Notes: generated by a model from the sequence alone, not told the origin. Numbered from the stretch's first letter, positions 8,953 to 18,591 are shown. The stretch: 64,000 nucleotides of DNA from Microbacterium testaceum StLB037 (GCF_900104345.1 NZ_FNJN01000003.1:496001-560000), one strand, 5' to 3'. A program made the numbers and translations.

Positions 8953-9444
8953 TCAGTCGCGACGCCGCGTCTCCGGAACGACGATGACCTCGGCATCCCG
9001 AGTCTGCTCGCGGTTCTCGCGCGGCGGCGGGATGTACGCGGTCCCGTCCGTCGTGTGCAGCACCGTCACCGCCCCGCGTGCCTCGTTCCAGAGCTGCGCG
9101 AGAGAGGACCAGAACAACACCAGCGCTCCCGCGATCGACAGCACGAGCAGCGGGAAGAAGACCCGGGAGTCGAAGAAGCCGAGCGCGACGATGACGACCT
9201 GCCAGATGCCCAGGCCCGCCAGATCCCGCCACGACACCGCGCGGTTCTCGCGCACACTCCCCCGCGCTCGCACCATGAGGGTCAGGACGAGCTGCGAGAT
9301 GAAGACGGCCGGAACCGCGACGAAGAGCCAGAGCAGGCCCCACGCGCTGCCTCCCGAGAAGACGATCCACCCGACGAACAGCCACAGCGGCAGAACGAAC
9401 GCGGCCGGGAACAGCCAGTGGAGGAACATCCGTCGCAACGCCAT
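8953..9444 (-). CDS. four-span membrane protein, unknown function
   Basis: A 163-residue integral membrane protein. Hydrophobic spans lie at about residues 8-30, 36-58, 75-92 and 95-115; the last 45 residues are hydrophilic, basic and end in PETRRRD. A GGWIV-like turn and a cytoplasmic tail are the only other visible features, and no transporter signature is present. It diverges from map and reads in the same direction as rplS but 186 bp away, so it probably has its own promoter. I do not recognise a function. Confidence 0.7.
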   Translation of the reverse strand: MALRRMFLHWLFPAAFVLPLWLFVGWIVFSGGSAWGLLWLFVAVPAVFISQLVLTLMVRARGSVRENRAVSWRDLAGLGIWQVVIVALGFFDSRVFFPLLVLSIAGALVLFWSSLAQLWNEARGAVTVLHTTDGTAYIPPPRENREQTRDAEVIVVPETRRRD

Positions 9445-9562
9445 GACCCGAGACTAGGGCTCGCGCATGTGCTTCGCCTCTGAGAAGGCTATGGCGCGCG
9501 CGCATCGGGCGGCGGCGCCGCGGATCGGAGACAATGGAGGTTCGACGCGAGAGGAACCACCC

Positions 9563-10345
9563 ATGATCGAACTGCGCACCCCGGCCGAGATCGACGCGAT
9601 GCGCCCCGCCGGACGCTTCGTCGCGGAGGTGCTGGCCACGCTGCGCGCCGAGACCAAGGTGGGGACCAACCTGCTGCAGCTGGACCGTCGCGCGCACGAC
9701 ATGATCCGCTCGGCCGGCGCGGAGTCGTGCTATATCGACTACCACCCGTCCTTCGGTGCGAGCCCCTTCGGCAAGGTGCTCTGCACGTCGATCAACGACG
9801 CCGTGCTGCACGGACTCCCCCACGACTACGTGCTGCGCGACGGCGACCTCGTCTCGCTCGACTTCGCCGCGTCCGTGGACGGCTGGGTCGCCGACTCCGC
9901 CGTCTCCTTCGTCGTGGGCACCGCTCGCGACGAGGACCTCGCCCTCATCGACACCTCGCAGCGCGCGCTGGCCGCCGCGATCGAGGCCGCGAGCGTGGGC
10001 CGCAAGATCGGCGACATCTCCGCCGCGATCGCCGCCGTCGCCCACGCCGAGGGCCTGAGCATCAACACCGACTTCGGCGGCCACGGCGTCGGCCGCACCA
10101 TGCACGGCGACCCGCACGTCGCCAACGACGGCAAGGCCGGCCGCGGCTACCCGCTGCGCGACGGCCTCGTGCTCGCGCTCGAGCCGTGGTTCCTGCAGAC
10201 CACCGACGAGCTGATCACCGACCCCGACGGATGGACCCTGCGCAGCGCCGACGGATCGCGCGGGGCGCACTCCGAGCACACCGTGGCGATCACCGCCGAC
10301 GGCCCCATCGTCCTGACCGATCGCTCGTTCCTGGGCGTCGACTGA
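9563..10345 (+). CDS. map: type I methionine aminopeptidase
   Basis: MetAP removes the initiator Met from new proteins after deformylation. The 260-residue protein carries all five metal ligands: D100 (SLDFAA), D111 (VADSAV), H174 (GGHGVG), E207 (ALEPWF) and E238 (SEHTVAI); H83 (LHG) is the substrate-side His. It lacks the SH3-motif N-terminal extension of the longer actinobacterial MetAP. The ATG at 9563 follows AGGA at eight bases. It stands alone on the plus strand inside the rpsP-trmD-rplS block, convergent with trmD, and may be a second MetAP beside the one usually near secY. Confidence 0.95.
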   Translation: MIELRTPAEIDAMRPAGRFVAEVLATLRAETKVGTNLLQLDRRAHDMIRSAGAESCYIDYHPSFGASPFGKVLCTSINDAVLHGLPHDYVLRDGDLVSLDFAASVDGWVADSAVSFVVGTARDEDLALIDTSQRALAAAIEAASVGRKIGDISAAIAAVAHAEGLSINTDFGGHGVGRTMHGDPHVANDGKAGRGYPLRDGLVLALEPWFLQTTDELITDPDGWTLRSADGSRGAHSEHTVAITADGPIVLTDRSFLGVD

Positions 10346-10356
10346 CGGATGATCCC

Positions 10357-10385
10357 GGATGCCGCGGCCCGAGGTCGCGGCATCC
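10357..10385. terminator. bidirectional hairpin between map and trmD
   Basis: GGATGCCGCG and its exact complement CGCGGCATCC (10 bp each, 9-nt loop) lie between the convergent stops of map and trmD. No T-run follows on either strand. Both arms contain the heptamer GGATGCC that recurs throughout the window. Confidence 0.7.
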
Positions 10386-10415
10386 TCCCGGGAGCGCCGG
10401 AAGAGCTCTGCCGCC

Positions 10416-11105
10416 TCAGTCGGCGAGCAGGTCGGGCCGGCGCTCGCGCGTGCGCTCGATCTGCTGCGAGCGACGCCACGTCGCCACGGCGCCGTGGTTG
10501 CCGCTCAGGAGCACGGGCGGCACCTCTCGCTCGCGCCACACGGCCGGCTTGGTGAACGAGGGGTACTCGAGCAGGCCGTCCTCGTGCGACTCCTCGACAA
10601 GGCTCTCGGGGTTGCCGACGACGCCGGGGATCAGTCGTCCGATCGCCTCGACCATCGCCATGACGGCGACCTCTCCCCCGTTGAGCACGTAGTCGCCCAA
10701 AGAGATCAGGCGCACGTCGCCCCGCTCGGCGGCGTAGTCGAAGACGCGCTCGTCGATGCCCTCGTACCGGCCGCAGCCGAAGACGAGGTGCGGGGCGGTG
10801 GAGAGCTCTCGCGCCGTCGCCTGCGTGAACCGCTCGCCCGCGGGCGAGGGGAAGATGATGACCGGGCGCGCTTCGGCGTCGCTCGTCACGTCGTCGAGCG
10901 CTTCGCCCCAGGGCTCGGGCTTCATGACCATGCCGGCGCCACCGCCGTACGGGGTGTCGTCGACGGTGCGGTGACGGTCGTGCGTGTAGTCCCGCAGATC
11001 GCGGATGCGGACGTCGAGCAGACCGCTCTGCCGGGCTTTGCCGAGCAGCGACACCTCGAGAGCATCGAAGATCGTCGGGAAGATCGAGACGATGTCGATG
11101 CGCAC
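10416..11105 (-). CDS. trmD: tRNA (guanine-37-N1)-methyltransferase
   Basis: TrmD methylates G37 next to the anticodon and prevents frameshifting. The 229-residue SPOUT enzyme has the deep-knot S-adenosylmethionine site, visible as [13 protein letters not shown] and [10 protein letters not shown], plus the early [11 protein letters not shown] loop. A GTG one base past the rimM stop gives the family start RIDIVSIFP. It ends the rpsP-khpA-rimM-trmD operon. The last third, with [16 protein letters not shown] and PPVLLSGNH, matches TrmD closely. Confidence 0.96.
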   Translation of the reverse strand: MRIDIVSIFPTIFDALEVSLLGKARQSGLLDVRIRDLRDYTHDRHRTVDDTPYGGGAGMVMKPEPWGEALDDVTSDAEARPVIIFPSPAGERFTQATARELSTAPHLVFGCGRYEGIDERVFDYAAERGDVRLISLGDYVLNGGEVAVMAMVEAIGRLIPGVVGNPESLVEESHEDGLLEYPSFTKPAVWREREVPPVLLSGNHGAVATWRRSQQIERTRERRPDLLAD

Positions 11106-11106
11106 G

Positions 11107-11754
11107 TCAGTCCTCGGAGGCGTCGGGCGTCTCGCCGTCGGATTCGTCCGACGCCGAGACGGGTTCGGGCTCGTCGTCGGCGTCGGCCGGGAGCTCTTCG
11201 AAGAGCCCCGCGGGCGGAGTGACGACGACGCGGCCACCCGCGATGTCGACCTCGGGGACGATGGCGCCCACGAAAGGAACGAGGACCTCGCGGTCTTCGC
11301 CGGCCATGCGGACGATCAAGAGGTCCTGCGCCGGGAAGTGGTCGACGCGGGCGACGCGGCCGATGACGGCGCCGTCGCGCACGACGTCGAGACCGACGAG
11401 CTGGTGGTCGTACCAGGCGTCGTCTTCGGCGGGAGCGGCTTCGGCATCCTGGTCGATCCACAGAATGGCCTTGACGAGCTCTTCGGCCGCGTTGCGGTCG
11501 TCGACGCCCTCGAAGAAGGCGACGGGGTGCGAGTTCATCCACCGGAATTCACGGACCGTCAGCTCGCGGCCGTGCCACGGCGAGGACTCCGGAACCTGCA
11601 GGGTGAAGGTGCTCCCCGGCGTGAAGCGCCCGTCGGGATCGTCGGTGTACAGCTCGAGCTTGAACGCACCCTTCAGGCCGTGGGCCTTGACGAGTCGTCC
11701 GACGCGGAGCTGGGTCTTGGCGGGCTGCGCGCCCGCGGTGTCGCCGTTCGCCAT
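11107..11754 (-). CDS. rimM: 16S rRNA maturation factor RimM
   Basis: RimM binds S19 and helps fold the 30S head. The 215-residue protein has the N-terminal RimM beta barrel (about 16-100, [21 protein letters not shown]) and the PRC barrel (about 110-190, [12 protein letters not shown]). The C-terminal 30 residues are acidic and Asp/Glu/Ser rich, a low-complexity tail beyond the usual length. The ATG overlaps the khpA stop by one base (TGATG). Order and spacing support one operon with rpsP, khpA and trmD. Confidence 0.95.
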   Translation of the reverse strand: MANGDTAGAQPAKTQLRVGRLVKAHGLKGAFKLELYTDDPDGRFTPGSTFTLQVPESSPWHGRELTVREFRWMNSHPVAFFEGVDDRNAAEELVKAILWIDQDAEAAPAEDDAWYDHQLVGLDVVRDGAVIGRVARVDHFPAQDLLIVRMAGEDREVLVPFVGAIVPEVDIAGGRVVVTPPAGLFEELPADADDEPEPVSASDESDGETPDASED

Positions 11755-11984
11755 CAGTCGTCGGCGACGTCGACGCGCACGCGACGTCCGTCGGCGAGAG
11801 CCGACACGACCGTGCGCAGTGCCTTGGCGGTGCGTCCGCCGCGCCCGATCACGCGACCCCGGTCATCGGGGTGCACGCGAACCTCCAGCACGTCGCCGCG
11901 AGGCGAAGAGCTGGAGCGGATGGTCACGGCATCGGGGTGATCGACGATCCCCTTGACGACGTGTTCGAGCGCGGCAGACAGCAC
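11754..11984 (-). CDS. khpA: KhpA-type KH-domain RNA-binding protein
   Basis: A 76-residue single KH domain. KhpA proteins bind RNA, often with KhpB, and affect cell elongation and sRNA use in Gram-positives. The KH GxxG loop is seen as VIGRGGRTAKALR, between the EVRVHPDD strand and the last RRVRVDV strand. It starts at a GTG six bases past the rpsP stop and overlaps rimM. The rpsP-khpA-rimM arrangement is standard in actinobacteria. Confidence 0.93.
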   Translation of the reverse strand: MLSAALEHVVKGIVDHPDAVTIRSSSSPRGDVLEVRVHPDDRGRVIGRGGRTAKALRTVVSALADGRRVRVDVADD

Positions 11985-11989
11985 GGGAA

Positions 11990-12403
11990 TTACTCGGCCG
12001 AGGTCTCGGCGGCGTCCTCAGCGGGCGCCTCGGCGGGAGCTTCGGCCTTCTTCTCGGCCTTGGGCTTGACGACCGACTTCTTCGAGGCGTCGGCCTCGAA
12101 CGCGGCCTTGGGCTCGCGGACCTTGACGGTCGAGACGGCGTTCTTGTCGCCCTTGAACTTGCCCCAGTCGCCCGTGAGCTTGAGGATGGCGGCGACCTGC
12201 TCGGTGGGCTGCGCGCCCACGGAGAGCCAGTACTGCGCGCGCTCGGAGTCGACCTCGATGAACGAGGGCTCCTCGGTCGGGTGGTACTTGCCGATCTCCT
12301 CGATGACACGACCATCGCGCTTGGTGCGCGAGTCGGCGACGACGATGCGGTAGTAGGGCGCGCGGATCTTTCCGAGGCGCTTGAGACGGATCTTGACAGC
12401 CAC
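11990..12403 (-). CDS. rpsP: 30S ribosomal protein S16
   Basis: S16 is an early assembly protein of the 30S body. Residues 1-85 are the S16 fold ([32 protein letters not shown]). The remaining 50 residues form an Ala/Lys/Glu-rich tail ([17 protein letters not shown]) as in other actinobacterial S16 proteins. The GTG at 12403 sits six bases after GGAG and gives the usual AVKIRLKR start; upstream readings add an unlikely tail. It is the first gene of the rpsP-khpA-rimM-trmD operon; its promoter should lie in the 233 bp up to the plus-strand ligase gene. Confidence 0.95.
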   Translation of the reverse strand: MAVKIRLKRLGKIRAPYYRIVVADSRTKRDGRVIEEIGKYHPTEEPSFIEVDSERAQYWLSVGAQPTEQVAAILKLTGDWGKFKGDKNAVSTVKVREPKAAFEADASKKSVVKPKAEKKAEAPAEAPAEDAAETSAE

Positions 12404-12636
12404 GATGACTCCAAATGATGAAAACGAACGAACCGAACGCCTGGAGAGTGGGGTGCACACCCGGCGGAAGCTCAAAAGGGTGGACCGATACTGGATAGAG
12501 GGTCGAGTAGCGGGTCCAGCCCTCTATTCTGCCAGATCCCCGGGCCTCGCGGTGACACGCGACGCGCCGCGACACGCGGCGTCTCGAAGGGTAGCGGAGG
12601 ATCCCCGCATCCGACCCCCGTGCCAGACTGAGCCGC

Positions 12637-13800
12637 ATGAGGCTGCCGTTCGCTGCATCGACGCGTTCGTCCGTGGGTCTGGAATGGGAGCTCATGCTCG
12701 CGGACCGCGAGACGGGCGATCTGGTCCCCCGCGCGCCCGAGATCCTCGACCAGCTCGAAGACAAGACCGCGCTCGAGCGGTTCACGGTCACCGGTGAGCT
12801 GCTCACGAACACCGTCGAGGTGACCAGCGGCGTCGGCCACACCGTCGCCGAGGCCGTGGACGACATCGCCGACGCCATCTGCGCCCTGCGCGACGAGACC
12901 GAGCCGCGCGGGGTCGAGATCCTGTGCGCCGGCAGTCACCCCTTCGCGCAGTGGTTCGACCAGGAGGTCACCGACAAGACGCGCTACCACTCGCTCATCG
13001 AGCGCACCCAGTGGTGGGGGCGCAACATGATGATCTGGGGCATCCACGTGCACGTCGGCGTGGACGACGTCGAGAAGGTCATTCCGATCGTCAACGCACT
13101 GAACGTCTACCTCCCCCATCTGCAGGCGCTGTCGGCATCCAGCCCCTTCTGGGCGGGCGAGCGCACCGGGTACGCCTCGAATCGCGCTCTCGTCTTCCAG
13201 CAGCTCCCCACGGCGGGCCTGCCCTGGCAGCTCGACTCGTGGGGCGACTTCGAGAGCTACCTCGACGACATGGTCCGTACCGGAGTGATGGCGGATGCCA
13301 GCGAGGTGCGCTGGGACATCCGTCCGGCGCCCAAGTGGGGCACGATCGAGATCCGCGCCTGCGACGGCATGTCGACCCTGCCCGAGCTGGCCGCGGTCGC
13401 CTCGCTCGCGCAGACGCTCGTCGAGCACTTCTCGCGGCTGCTCGACGAGGGGCGCGAGCTTCCCGGCATCCCGCCCTGGTACGCCCGCGAGAACAAGTGG
13501 CGCGCGGCCCGCTACGGTCTCGACGCGCGCGTGATCGTCGACCGCGAGGGGACGCAGCGCCCCGTGGTCGAGCACCTGCGCGAGACGATGGAGGAGCTCG
13601 CCGACATCGCCCTCGAGCTGAAGTGCGCGAAGGAGTTCGCGAGCCTCGAGACGATCCTCGCCACGGGCGGCAGCTCGGCGCGGCAGATCGCGGTCGCCGA
13701 CGCGGCCGACGGCGATCTGCGCGAGGTGGTGCAGCACCTCATCCGCGAGTTCCGCGGGGGCCCGACCCTGCGCGAGCACCTCGCGGCCCTGCGCGTCTAG
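12637..13800 (+). CDS. YbdK-type carboxylate-amine ligase (glutamate-cysteine ligase 2 family)
   Basis: A 387-residue enzyme of the GCS2 / YbdK family. Members join glutamate to an amine with ATP; E. coli YbdK has weak gamma-glutamylcysteine ligase activity, and actinobacterial members are linked to mycothiol- or ergothioneine-side reactions. Family marks are SVGLEWELMLADRETGDL at the start, the metal-binding FTVTGELLTNTVEV, HVHVGVDD and the acidic WDIRPAPKWGTIEIRACD. The ATG is monocistronic and diverges from rpsP. The exact substrate cannot be read from the sequence. Confidence 0.88.
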   Translation: MRLPFAASTRSSVGLEWELMLADRETGDLVPRAPEILDQLEDKTALERFTVTGELLTNTVEVTSGVGHTVAEAVDDIADAICALRDETEPRGVEILCAGSHPFAQWFDQEVTDKTRYHSLIERTQWWGRNMMIWGIHVHVGVDDVEKVIPIVNALNVYLPHLQALSASSPFWAGERTGYASNRALVFQQLPTAGLPWQLDSWGDFESYLDDMVRTGVMADASEVRWDIRPAPKWGTIEIRACDGMSTLPELAAVASLAQTLVEHFSRLLDEGRELPGIPPWYARENKWRAARYGLDARVIVDREGTQRPVVEHLRETMEELADIALELKCAKEFASLETILATGGSSARQIAVADAADGDLREVVQHLIREFRGGPTLREHLAALRV

Positions 13801-13849
13801 GGGTGAACCTCCGCGCTCGTTCATAGGCGCGCGAACCTAGGATCGCGTC

Positions 13850-14575
13850 ATGACCTTCGGACGCCGCGCCACCGTGGCTTCGCTGACCGCCCTCTCCGCA
13901 GGCGTGGTCGCGATGCTCGCCGGCTGCGCCGCCGACCCCGCCGACCCCGCTGCCCTGCCCACCCTCGCCGCCCCCGCGCTCGAGGCGAGCCCGTCGCCGT
14001 CGTCGACGCCGACGGGGCCCCTGCGGGTGGTGACGCTGGGAGACTCCCTCATGTCGGGGTTCGGCCTGGAACCGCAGCAGGCGTGGCCGACACTCCTCTC
14101 CGCGCGCGCCCACGTGTCGCTGACGAACCTCGCCTGCCCGGGCATGGGTTTCGTGGTGCAGGGCGACTGCGGAACCGCCTACGCCGGCCTGATTCCCGCT
14201 GTCGCCGCTCTGCAGCCGCAGCTGCTCGTCGTCGAGTCCTCCAGCAACGACTTCTGGGAGGACGAGGACGAGATCCGCACCGACACCGCCGACACCGTCG
14301 ACCAGCTGCACGGGGCCGCTCCCGATGCCCGCATCATCGGCCTGAGCACGATCTGGAACGACGACGCCGACGTCCCCACCGACACGAAGGTGACCTCCGA
14401 CGCGCTCAAGGACGCCGTCGAGAAGGTCGGGGGAACCTTCATCGACGTCGGGCAGCCCCTCGCGGGCCACCCGGAGTGGATGCAGGAGGACGACGTCCAC
14501 CCCACCCCGCGCGGTCAGCGCGCGATCGAGCAGACGGTCATGTCCGCCCTGCAGGACGCCGACGTCCTGCCCTAA
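13850..14575 (+). CDS. SGNH/GDSL-family lipoprotein hydrolase
   Basis: A 241-residue secreted esterase-like lipoprotein. Residues 7-25 are a signal with a lipobox ending at C26 (LAGC). After a Pro/Ser linker the SGNH domain begins: block I GDSLMSG with nucleophile S66, block III N133 in ESSSNDF, and block V D214xxH217 in DDVHPTP. The catalytic set is complete. SGNH enzymes of this size act on acyl esters such as cell-wall acetyl groups or lipids; which one is unknown. It converges with ffh across 33 bp. Confidence 0.85.
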   Translation: MTFGRRATVASLTALSAGVVAMLAGCAADPADPAALPTLAAPALEASPSPSSTPTGPLRVVTLGDSLMSGFGLEPQQAWPTLLSARAHVSLTNLACPGMGFVVQGDCGTAYAGLIPAVAALQPQLLVVESSSNDFWEDEDEIRTDTADTVDQLHGAAPDARIIGLSTIWNDDADVPTDTKVTSDALKDAVEKVGGTFIDVGQPLAGHPEWMQEDDVHPTPRGQRAIEQTVMSALQDADVLP

Positions 14576-14608
14576 GGCGGACGCCGGGGTCTCACCCGGG
14601 CGATGGCG

Positions 14609-16153
14609 TCAGCCGCGTCCGAGCATCTTCTGCAGCTCAGCGAGATCGGCCTCGCTCGGCGCCGCCTGCCCGCCCAGGCCGAAGCCCGAGCCGGTGGCCG
14701 GTGCGGATGCCGCGATACCGGCGTTCTCGGCCGCGCGCTTGGCGGGGTTGCCCGAACGCGAGCCCTTCGCCTTCTGCTGCTTTCCGCGCTTGGACGACGC
14801 GCCGGGCTTGCCGCCGACGGGTCCCATGCCGGGGATGTTGGGCACCCCGCCGCGCGCGACGGTCTTCATCATCTTGGCGGCCTGGTCGAACCGCTGGACG
14901 AGCTGATTGACGTCGGTGACCGTCATGCCCGAACCGCGGGCGATGCGCAGGCGGCGCGAGCCGTTGAGCATCTTGGGGTTGCGTCGTTCGGCGACGGTCA
15001 TCGAGCGGATGATCGCCTCGGTGCGGTCGATCTCGCGCTCGTCGAAATTCTCGAGCTGTTGCTTCATGTTTCCCATGCCCGGGAGCATCCCGAGCATCTT
15101 CTTCATGGAGCCCATCTTCTTCATCTGCTGCATCTGCTCGAGGAAGTCCTCGAGCGTGAAGGTCTCGGTCGCGAGCTTCTCGGCGACCTTCATCGCCTCG
15201 GCCTCGTCGAAGGCCGACTGCGCCTGCTCGATCAGGGTGAGGATGTCACCGAGGTCGAGGATGCGGGATGCCATGCGGTCGGGGTAGAAGGGCTCGACGT
15301 CGTCGAGACCCTCACCGGTCGAGGCGAAGATGATGGGGCGACCCGTGACCGAGGCGACCGACAGCGCGGCACCACCGCGGGCGTCGCCGTCGAGCTTCGA
15401 CAGCACGACGCCGGTGAAGTCGACGCCGTCCTGGAACGCCTTCGCGGTGTTCACCGCGTCCTGACCGATCATCGCGTCGATGACGAAGAGCACCTCGTCG
15501 GGCTCGGTGGCCTTTCGGATGTCGGACGCCTGCTTCATCAGCTCGGCGTCGACGCCCAGGCGACCGGCGGTGTCGATGATAACGATGTCGTGCTGCTGGC
15601 GGGTGGCGTACGCGACGCCGTCGCGAGCGACCTTGACCGGGTCGCCGACGCCGTTGCCGGGCTCGGGAGCGTAGATCGCGGCTCCGGCGCGCTCGGCGAC
15701 GACCTGCAGCTGGGTGACGGCGTTCGGGCGCTGGAGGTCGCACGCGACGAGGAGCGGGGTGTGGCCGTCCTTCTCGAGCATCTTGGCGAGCTTGCCGGCG
15801 AAGGTCGTCTTACCGGATCCCTGGAGGCCGGCGAGCATGATGACCGTCGGCGGGTTCTTGGCGAACTGCAGGCGACGCTGCTGACCGCCCAGGATGCCGA
15901 TGAGCTCGTCGTTGACGATCTGCACGACCTGCTGCGCGGGGTTCAGCGCCCGGTTGACCTCATCGCCCAGGGCGCGCTCGCGGACCGCGGCGGTGAACTC
16001 CTTGACCACGGGCAGCGCGACGTCGGCGTCGAGGAGGGCGCGGCGGATCTCGCGCACCGTCCCGTCGACGTCGGCGGGCGTGAGCTGGCCCTTCTTCCGG
16101 AGGTTGCGGAAGGTCTCTGTGAGCCGGTCGGAGAGGGTGCCGAAAGTCGCCAT
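14609..16153 (-). CDS. ffh: signal recognition particle protein Ffh (SRP54)
   Basis: Ffh binds 4.5S RNA and signal sequences and delivers ribosomes to FtsY, which is also in this window. The 514-residue protein has the N domain (1-90), the GTPase G domain with G1 GLQGSGKTT at 109-117, DTAGRLGVD and TKLDGDARGG, and the Met-rich M domain (about 325-430, MKKMGSMKKMLGMLPGMGNMKQ). The C-terminal 80 residues are a basic, then Gly/Ala-rich tail. A TAAACT -10 hexamer at 16163-16168 would start transcription within a few bases of the ATG, suggesting a leaderless or nearly leaderless mRNA. Confidence 0.96.
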   Translation of the reverse strand: MATFGTLSDRLTETFRNLRKKGQLTPADVDGTVREIRRALLDADVALPVVKEFTAAVRERALGDEVNRALNPAQQVVQIVNDELIGILGGQQRRLQFAKNPPTVIMLAGLQGSGKTTFAGKLAKMLEKDGHTPLLVACDLQRPNAVTQLQVVAERAGAAIYAPEPGNGVGDPVKVARDGVAYATRQQHDIVIIDTAGRLGVDAELMKQASDIRKATEPDEVLFVIDAMIGQDAVNTAKAFQDGVDFTGVVLSKLDGDARGGAALSVASVTGRPIIFASTGEGLDDVEPFYPDRMASRILDLGDILTLIEQAQSAFDEAEAMKVAEKLATETFTLEDFLEQMQQMKKMGSMKKMLGMLPGMGNMKQQLENFDEREIDRTEAIIRSMTVAERRNPKMLNGSRRLRIARGSGMTVTDVNQLVQRFDQAAKMMKTVARGGVPNIPGMGPVGGKPGASSKRGKQQKAKGSRSGNPAKRAAENAGIAASAPATGSGFGLGGQAAPSEADLAELQKMLGRG

Positions 16154-16162
16154 GATGTGACG

Positions 16163-16168
16163 AGTTTA
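16163..16168 (-). promoter_or_regulatory. putative -10 element of ffh
   Basis: TAAACT on the minus strand ends 10 bases before the ffh ATG. The start of transcription would fall about 0-5 bases from the ATG. No strong -35 is visible, which is common for actinobacterial promoters. Confidence 0.5.
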
Positions 16169-16308
16169 CGCGGGGCGCGCCGCGTTCGCCGCCGCGCACT
16201 CACCCGCCGGGCGCGCGACGCGGGCAATCCGCCGAACCCGGACCCTCCTCGGAGGGATGCCGCTGACCCCGGCCATCTCTCGGGGGTGGGGTGGACGGCC
16301 CTGTCGCG

Positions 16309-16857
16309 TCACGCGAGAGCGAGCGCGGCGTCCAGCACTTCGGCGAGGGGCCGCCCGGCGGCGGTGCGGTCCGCCCACGCCCACACGGCGGCCAGGACGG
16401 CGGCCGCGAGCGCGCCCGCGCGGACCTGGGCGGCCAGCTCCGGCGTGCCATCGCGCACGAACCGCGCCGCGAGCTCCCGCTGCAGCCGGAATTGCCGGAC
16501 GGCCCGGTCGCGGTCGAGCTCGACGGAGATGCCCATGGCGTCGGCGTTGGTGATCGCGAGGGCGAGCGCGTCGGGCGCGAGACCCGCGCCGATCGCCGTC
16601 AGGCACTCGGCGACCGGCTGGCCTTCGCGGAGGCGCTCGATCGCGGCATCCGCCTGCTCGTCGTATCCCGACCAGAGCACGTCGCTCTTGGCGGAGAAGT
16701 AGTTGAAGAAGCTCGACCGGCTCACTCCCGCGCGGCGGGTGATGTCGGACACGCTGGTCGCGTCGTAGCCCTGCTCCAGGAACAGTTCGCAGGCCGCCTC
16801 GGAGAGCACTTCGCGCGAAGAGGCGCGCGGTCGTCCGCTTCGAGGCTCAAGGGTCAC
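16309..16857 (-). CDS. TetR/AcrR family transcriptional regulator
   Basis: A 182-residue TetR-type repressor. The N-terminal helix-turn-helix is clear at about residues 14-60 ([36 protein letters not shown]). The C-terminal ligand domain is Ala-rich and gives no ligand clue. It starts at a GTG and diverges from lipB; a 7-5-7 palindrome lies in the 64 bp between them and is the likely binding site. No transporter lies next to it, so its target is either itself or lipB-lipA. It is 155 bp upstream of ffh and same-strand, but ffh appears to have its own promoter. Confidence 0.87.
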   Translation of the reverse strand: MTLEPRSGRPRASSREVLSEAACELFLEQGYDATSVSDITRRAGVSRSSFFNYFSAKSDVLWSGYDEQADAAIERLREGQPVAECLTAIGAGLAPDALALAITNADAMGISVELDRDRAVRQFRLQRELAARFVRDGTPELAAQVRAGALAAAVLAAVWAWADRTAAGRPLAEVLDAALALA

Positions 16858-16889
16858 GGCCCCAGCCTACGGGCGCGCCTCGCGTGTAT

Positions 16890-16908
16890 TGTTGGACGCG
16901 ATCCAACA
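16890..16908. promoter_or_regulatory. operator-like palindrome between tetR and lipB
   Basis: TGTTGGA and TCCAACA form a perfect inverted repeat around a 5-base centre (19 bp). It is 13 bases before the lipB ATG and 32 bases before the TetR start, and overlaps TATTGT, a possible -10 for lipB. Size and symmetry fit a TetR-family operator. Confidence 0.65.
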
Positions 16909-16921
16909 TCGGAGGCGGTCG

Positions 16922-17560
16922 ATGATCGACATCCAGCAGGTGGGCCTGTCCCCGCACTACGTTCCCTACCTCGACGGCTGGGCGCATCAGCGTCGCATCC
17001 ACGCCGACGTCGTCGCGGGAGCCCGCGTCGACACCCTGCTCCTCCTCGAACACGAGGCGGTGTACACCGCGGGAAAGCGCACGGAGGCGCACGAACGCCC
17101 CGACGACGGCACCCCCGTGATCGACGTCGACCGCGGCGGGAAGATCACGTGGCACGGCCCGGGCCAGCTCGTCGGGTATCCGATCGTGCGGCTCCCCGAA
17201 CCCATCGACGTCGTCGCGCACGTCCGGCGCCTCGAAGCCCTGCTCATCGACGCTCTCGGCGCCCTCGGCGTCGACGGCTTCCGCGTCGAGGGACGAAGCG
17301 GCGTCTGGGTACGGCGCCCCCTCGGTGTGGACAAGGTCGCGGCGATCGGAGTCCGCGTCGAAAAAGGAGTGACCATGCACGGCTTCGCCGTCAACTGCGA
17401 CAACACCCTCGCGGGCTTCCGCCACATCGTCCCCTGCGGGATCACGGATGCCGGAGTGACCACCGTCAGCGAGGTGCTCGGCGCCGACGTCTCCCCCGCC
17501 GACCTCGTCCCCGTGATCGAGCGCGTCTTCCGCGCCGAGGACGTGGTGGTGGCGGCGTGA
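16922..17560 (+). CDS. lipB: octanoyltransferase LipB
   Basis: LipB moves octanoate from acyl carrier protein to lipoyl domains, the first step of lipoate synthesis. The 212-residue protein has [18 protein letters not shown] (71-88), the catalytic lysine K138 (VDKVAAIG) and the acyl-thioester cysteine C172 ([12 protein letters not shown]). The ATG at 16922 follows GGAGG. The stop overlaps the lipA GTG start, so the pair is coupled and makes the complete de novo lipoylation route. A TetR-type palindrome immediately upstream suggests repression. Confidence 0.96.
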   Translation: MIDIQQVGLSPHYVPYLDGWAHQRRIHADVVAGARVDTLLLLEHEAVYTAGKRTEAHERPDDGTPVIDVDRGGKITWHGPGQLVGYPIVRLPEPIDVVAHVRRLEALLIDALGALGVDGFRVEGRSGVWVRRPLGVDKVAAIGVRVEKGVTMHGFAVNCDNTLAGFRHIVPCGITDAGVTTVSEVLGADVSPADLVPVIERVFRAEDVVVAA

Positions 17561-18591
17561 GCGCCTGCGGAACCGGGAACGCCGGGGTGCCGGCATCCAC
17601 CGCTCCGAACGGCCGCAAGCTCCTGCGCCTCGAAGTGCGCAACGCCGAGACGCCGATCGAGCGCAAGCCCGAGTGGATCAAGACCAAGGCCAAGATGGGC
17701 CCCGAGTACACCGCCCTGCAGAACCTCGTGAAGACCGAGGAACTCCACACGGTCTGCCAGGAGGCGGGCTGCCCCAACATCTTCGAGTGCTGGGAGGACC
17801 GCGAGGCGACCTTCCTCATCGGCGGTTCGCAGTGCACGCGCCGCTGCGACTTCTGCCAGATCGACACCGGTAAGCCCGCCGACTACGACCGCGACGAACC
17901 GCGCCGCGTCGCCGAGAGCGTCACCCGGATGCAGCTGCGCTATGCCACCGTTACCGGCGTCGCCCGCGACGACCTGCCGGACGAGGGCGCGTGGCTGCAC
18001 GCCGAGACCGTGCGCCGCATCCACGCCGACAACCCGGGTACCGGGGTCGAGATCCTCGCGACCGACTTCTCGGGCAACACGGCGCACCTCGAAGAGGTCT
18101 TCTCGTCGCGACCCGAGGTCTTCGCGCACAACGTCGAGACCGTGCCCCGCATCTTCAAGCGCATTCGCCCGGCGTTCCGCTACGAACGCTCCCTCGGCGT
18201 GCTCACCGCGGCGCGAGAGGCGGGACTCATCACCAAGTCCAACCTCATCCTCGGCATGGGCGAAGAGCCCGCAGAGGTCGTCCAGGCCCTCGAAGACCTG
18301 CACGCGGCGGGCACCGACATCATCACGATCACGCAGTACCTGCGCCCCACCCCTCGCCACCTCCCCGTGCAGCGCTGGGTGAAGCCGGCCGAGTTCGTGG
18401 AGTTCAAGGAAGAGGCCGAGCGCATCGGCTTCCTCGGCGTGCTCGCCGGGCCCCTGGTGCGGTCGTCATACCGCGCCGGACGCCTGTGGGCGCAGTCGAT
18501 GGTGTCCAAGGGCCGCGAGATCCCTCCGCACCTCGCGCACCTGGCCAAGGACATCGCGTCCGTCGACGCGGGCTTCGCGCAGGCGGTGTGA
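17557..18591 (+). CDS. lipA: lipoyl synthase
   Basis: LipA is a radical-SAM enzyme that inserts two sulfurs into octanoyl groups. In its 344 residues the auxiliary cluster cysteines are C67, C72 and C78 ([12 protein letters not shown]) and the radical-SAM set is C93, C97 and C100 (CTRRCDFC). VRSSYRAG near the end carries the Ser that ligates the auxiliary cluster. The GTG start overlaps the lipB stop as GTGA. The N-terminal 20 residues (SACGTGNAG...) are variable and not part of the core. Confidence 0.96.
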   Translation: MSACGTGNAGVPASTAPNGRKLLRLEVRNAETPIERKPEWIKTKAKMGPEYTALQNLVKTEELHTVCQEAGCPNIFECWEDREATFLIGGSQCTRRCDFCQIDTGKPADYDRDEPRRVAESVTRMQLRYATVTGVARDDLPDEGAWLHAETVRRIHADNPGTGVEILATDFSGNTAHLEEVFSSRPEVFAHNVETVPRIFKRIRPAFRYERSLGVLTAAREAGLITKSNLILGMGEEPAEVVQALEDLHAAGTDIITITQYLRPTPRHLPVQRWVKPAEFVEFKEEAERIGFLGVLAGPLVRSSYRAGRLWAQSMVSKGREIPPHLAHLAKDIASVDAGFAQAV

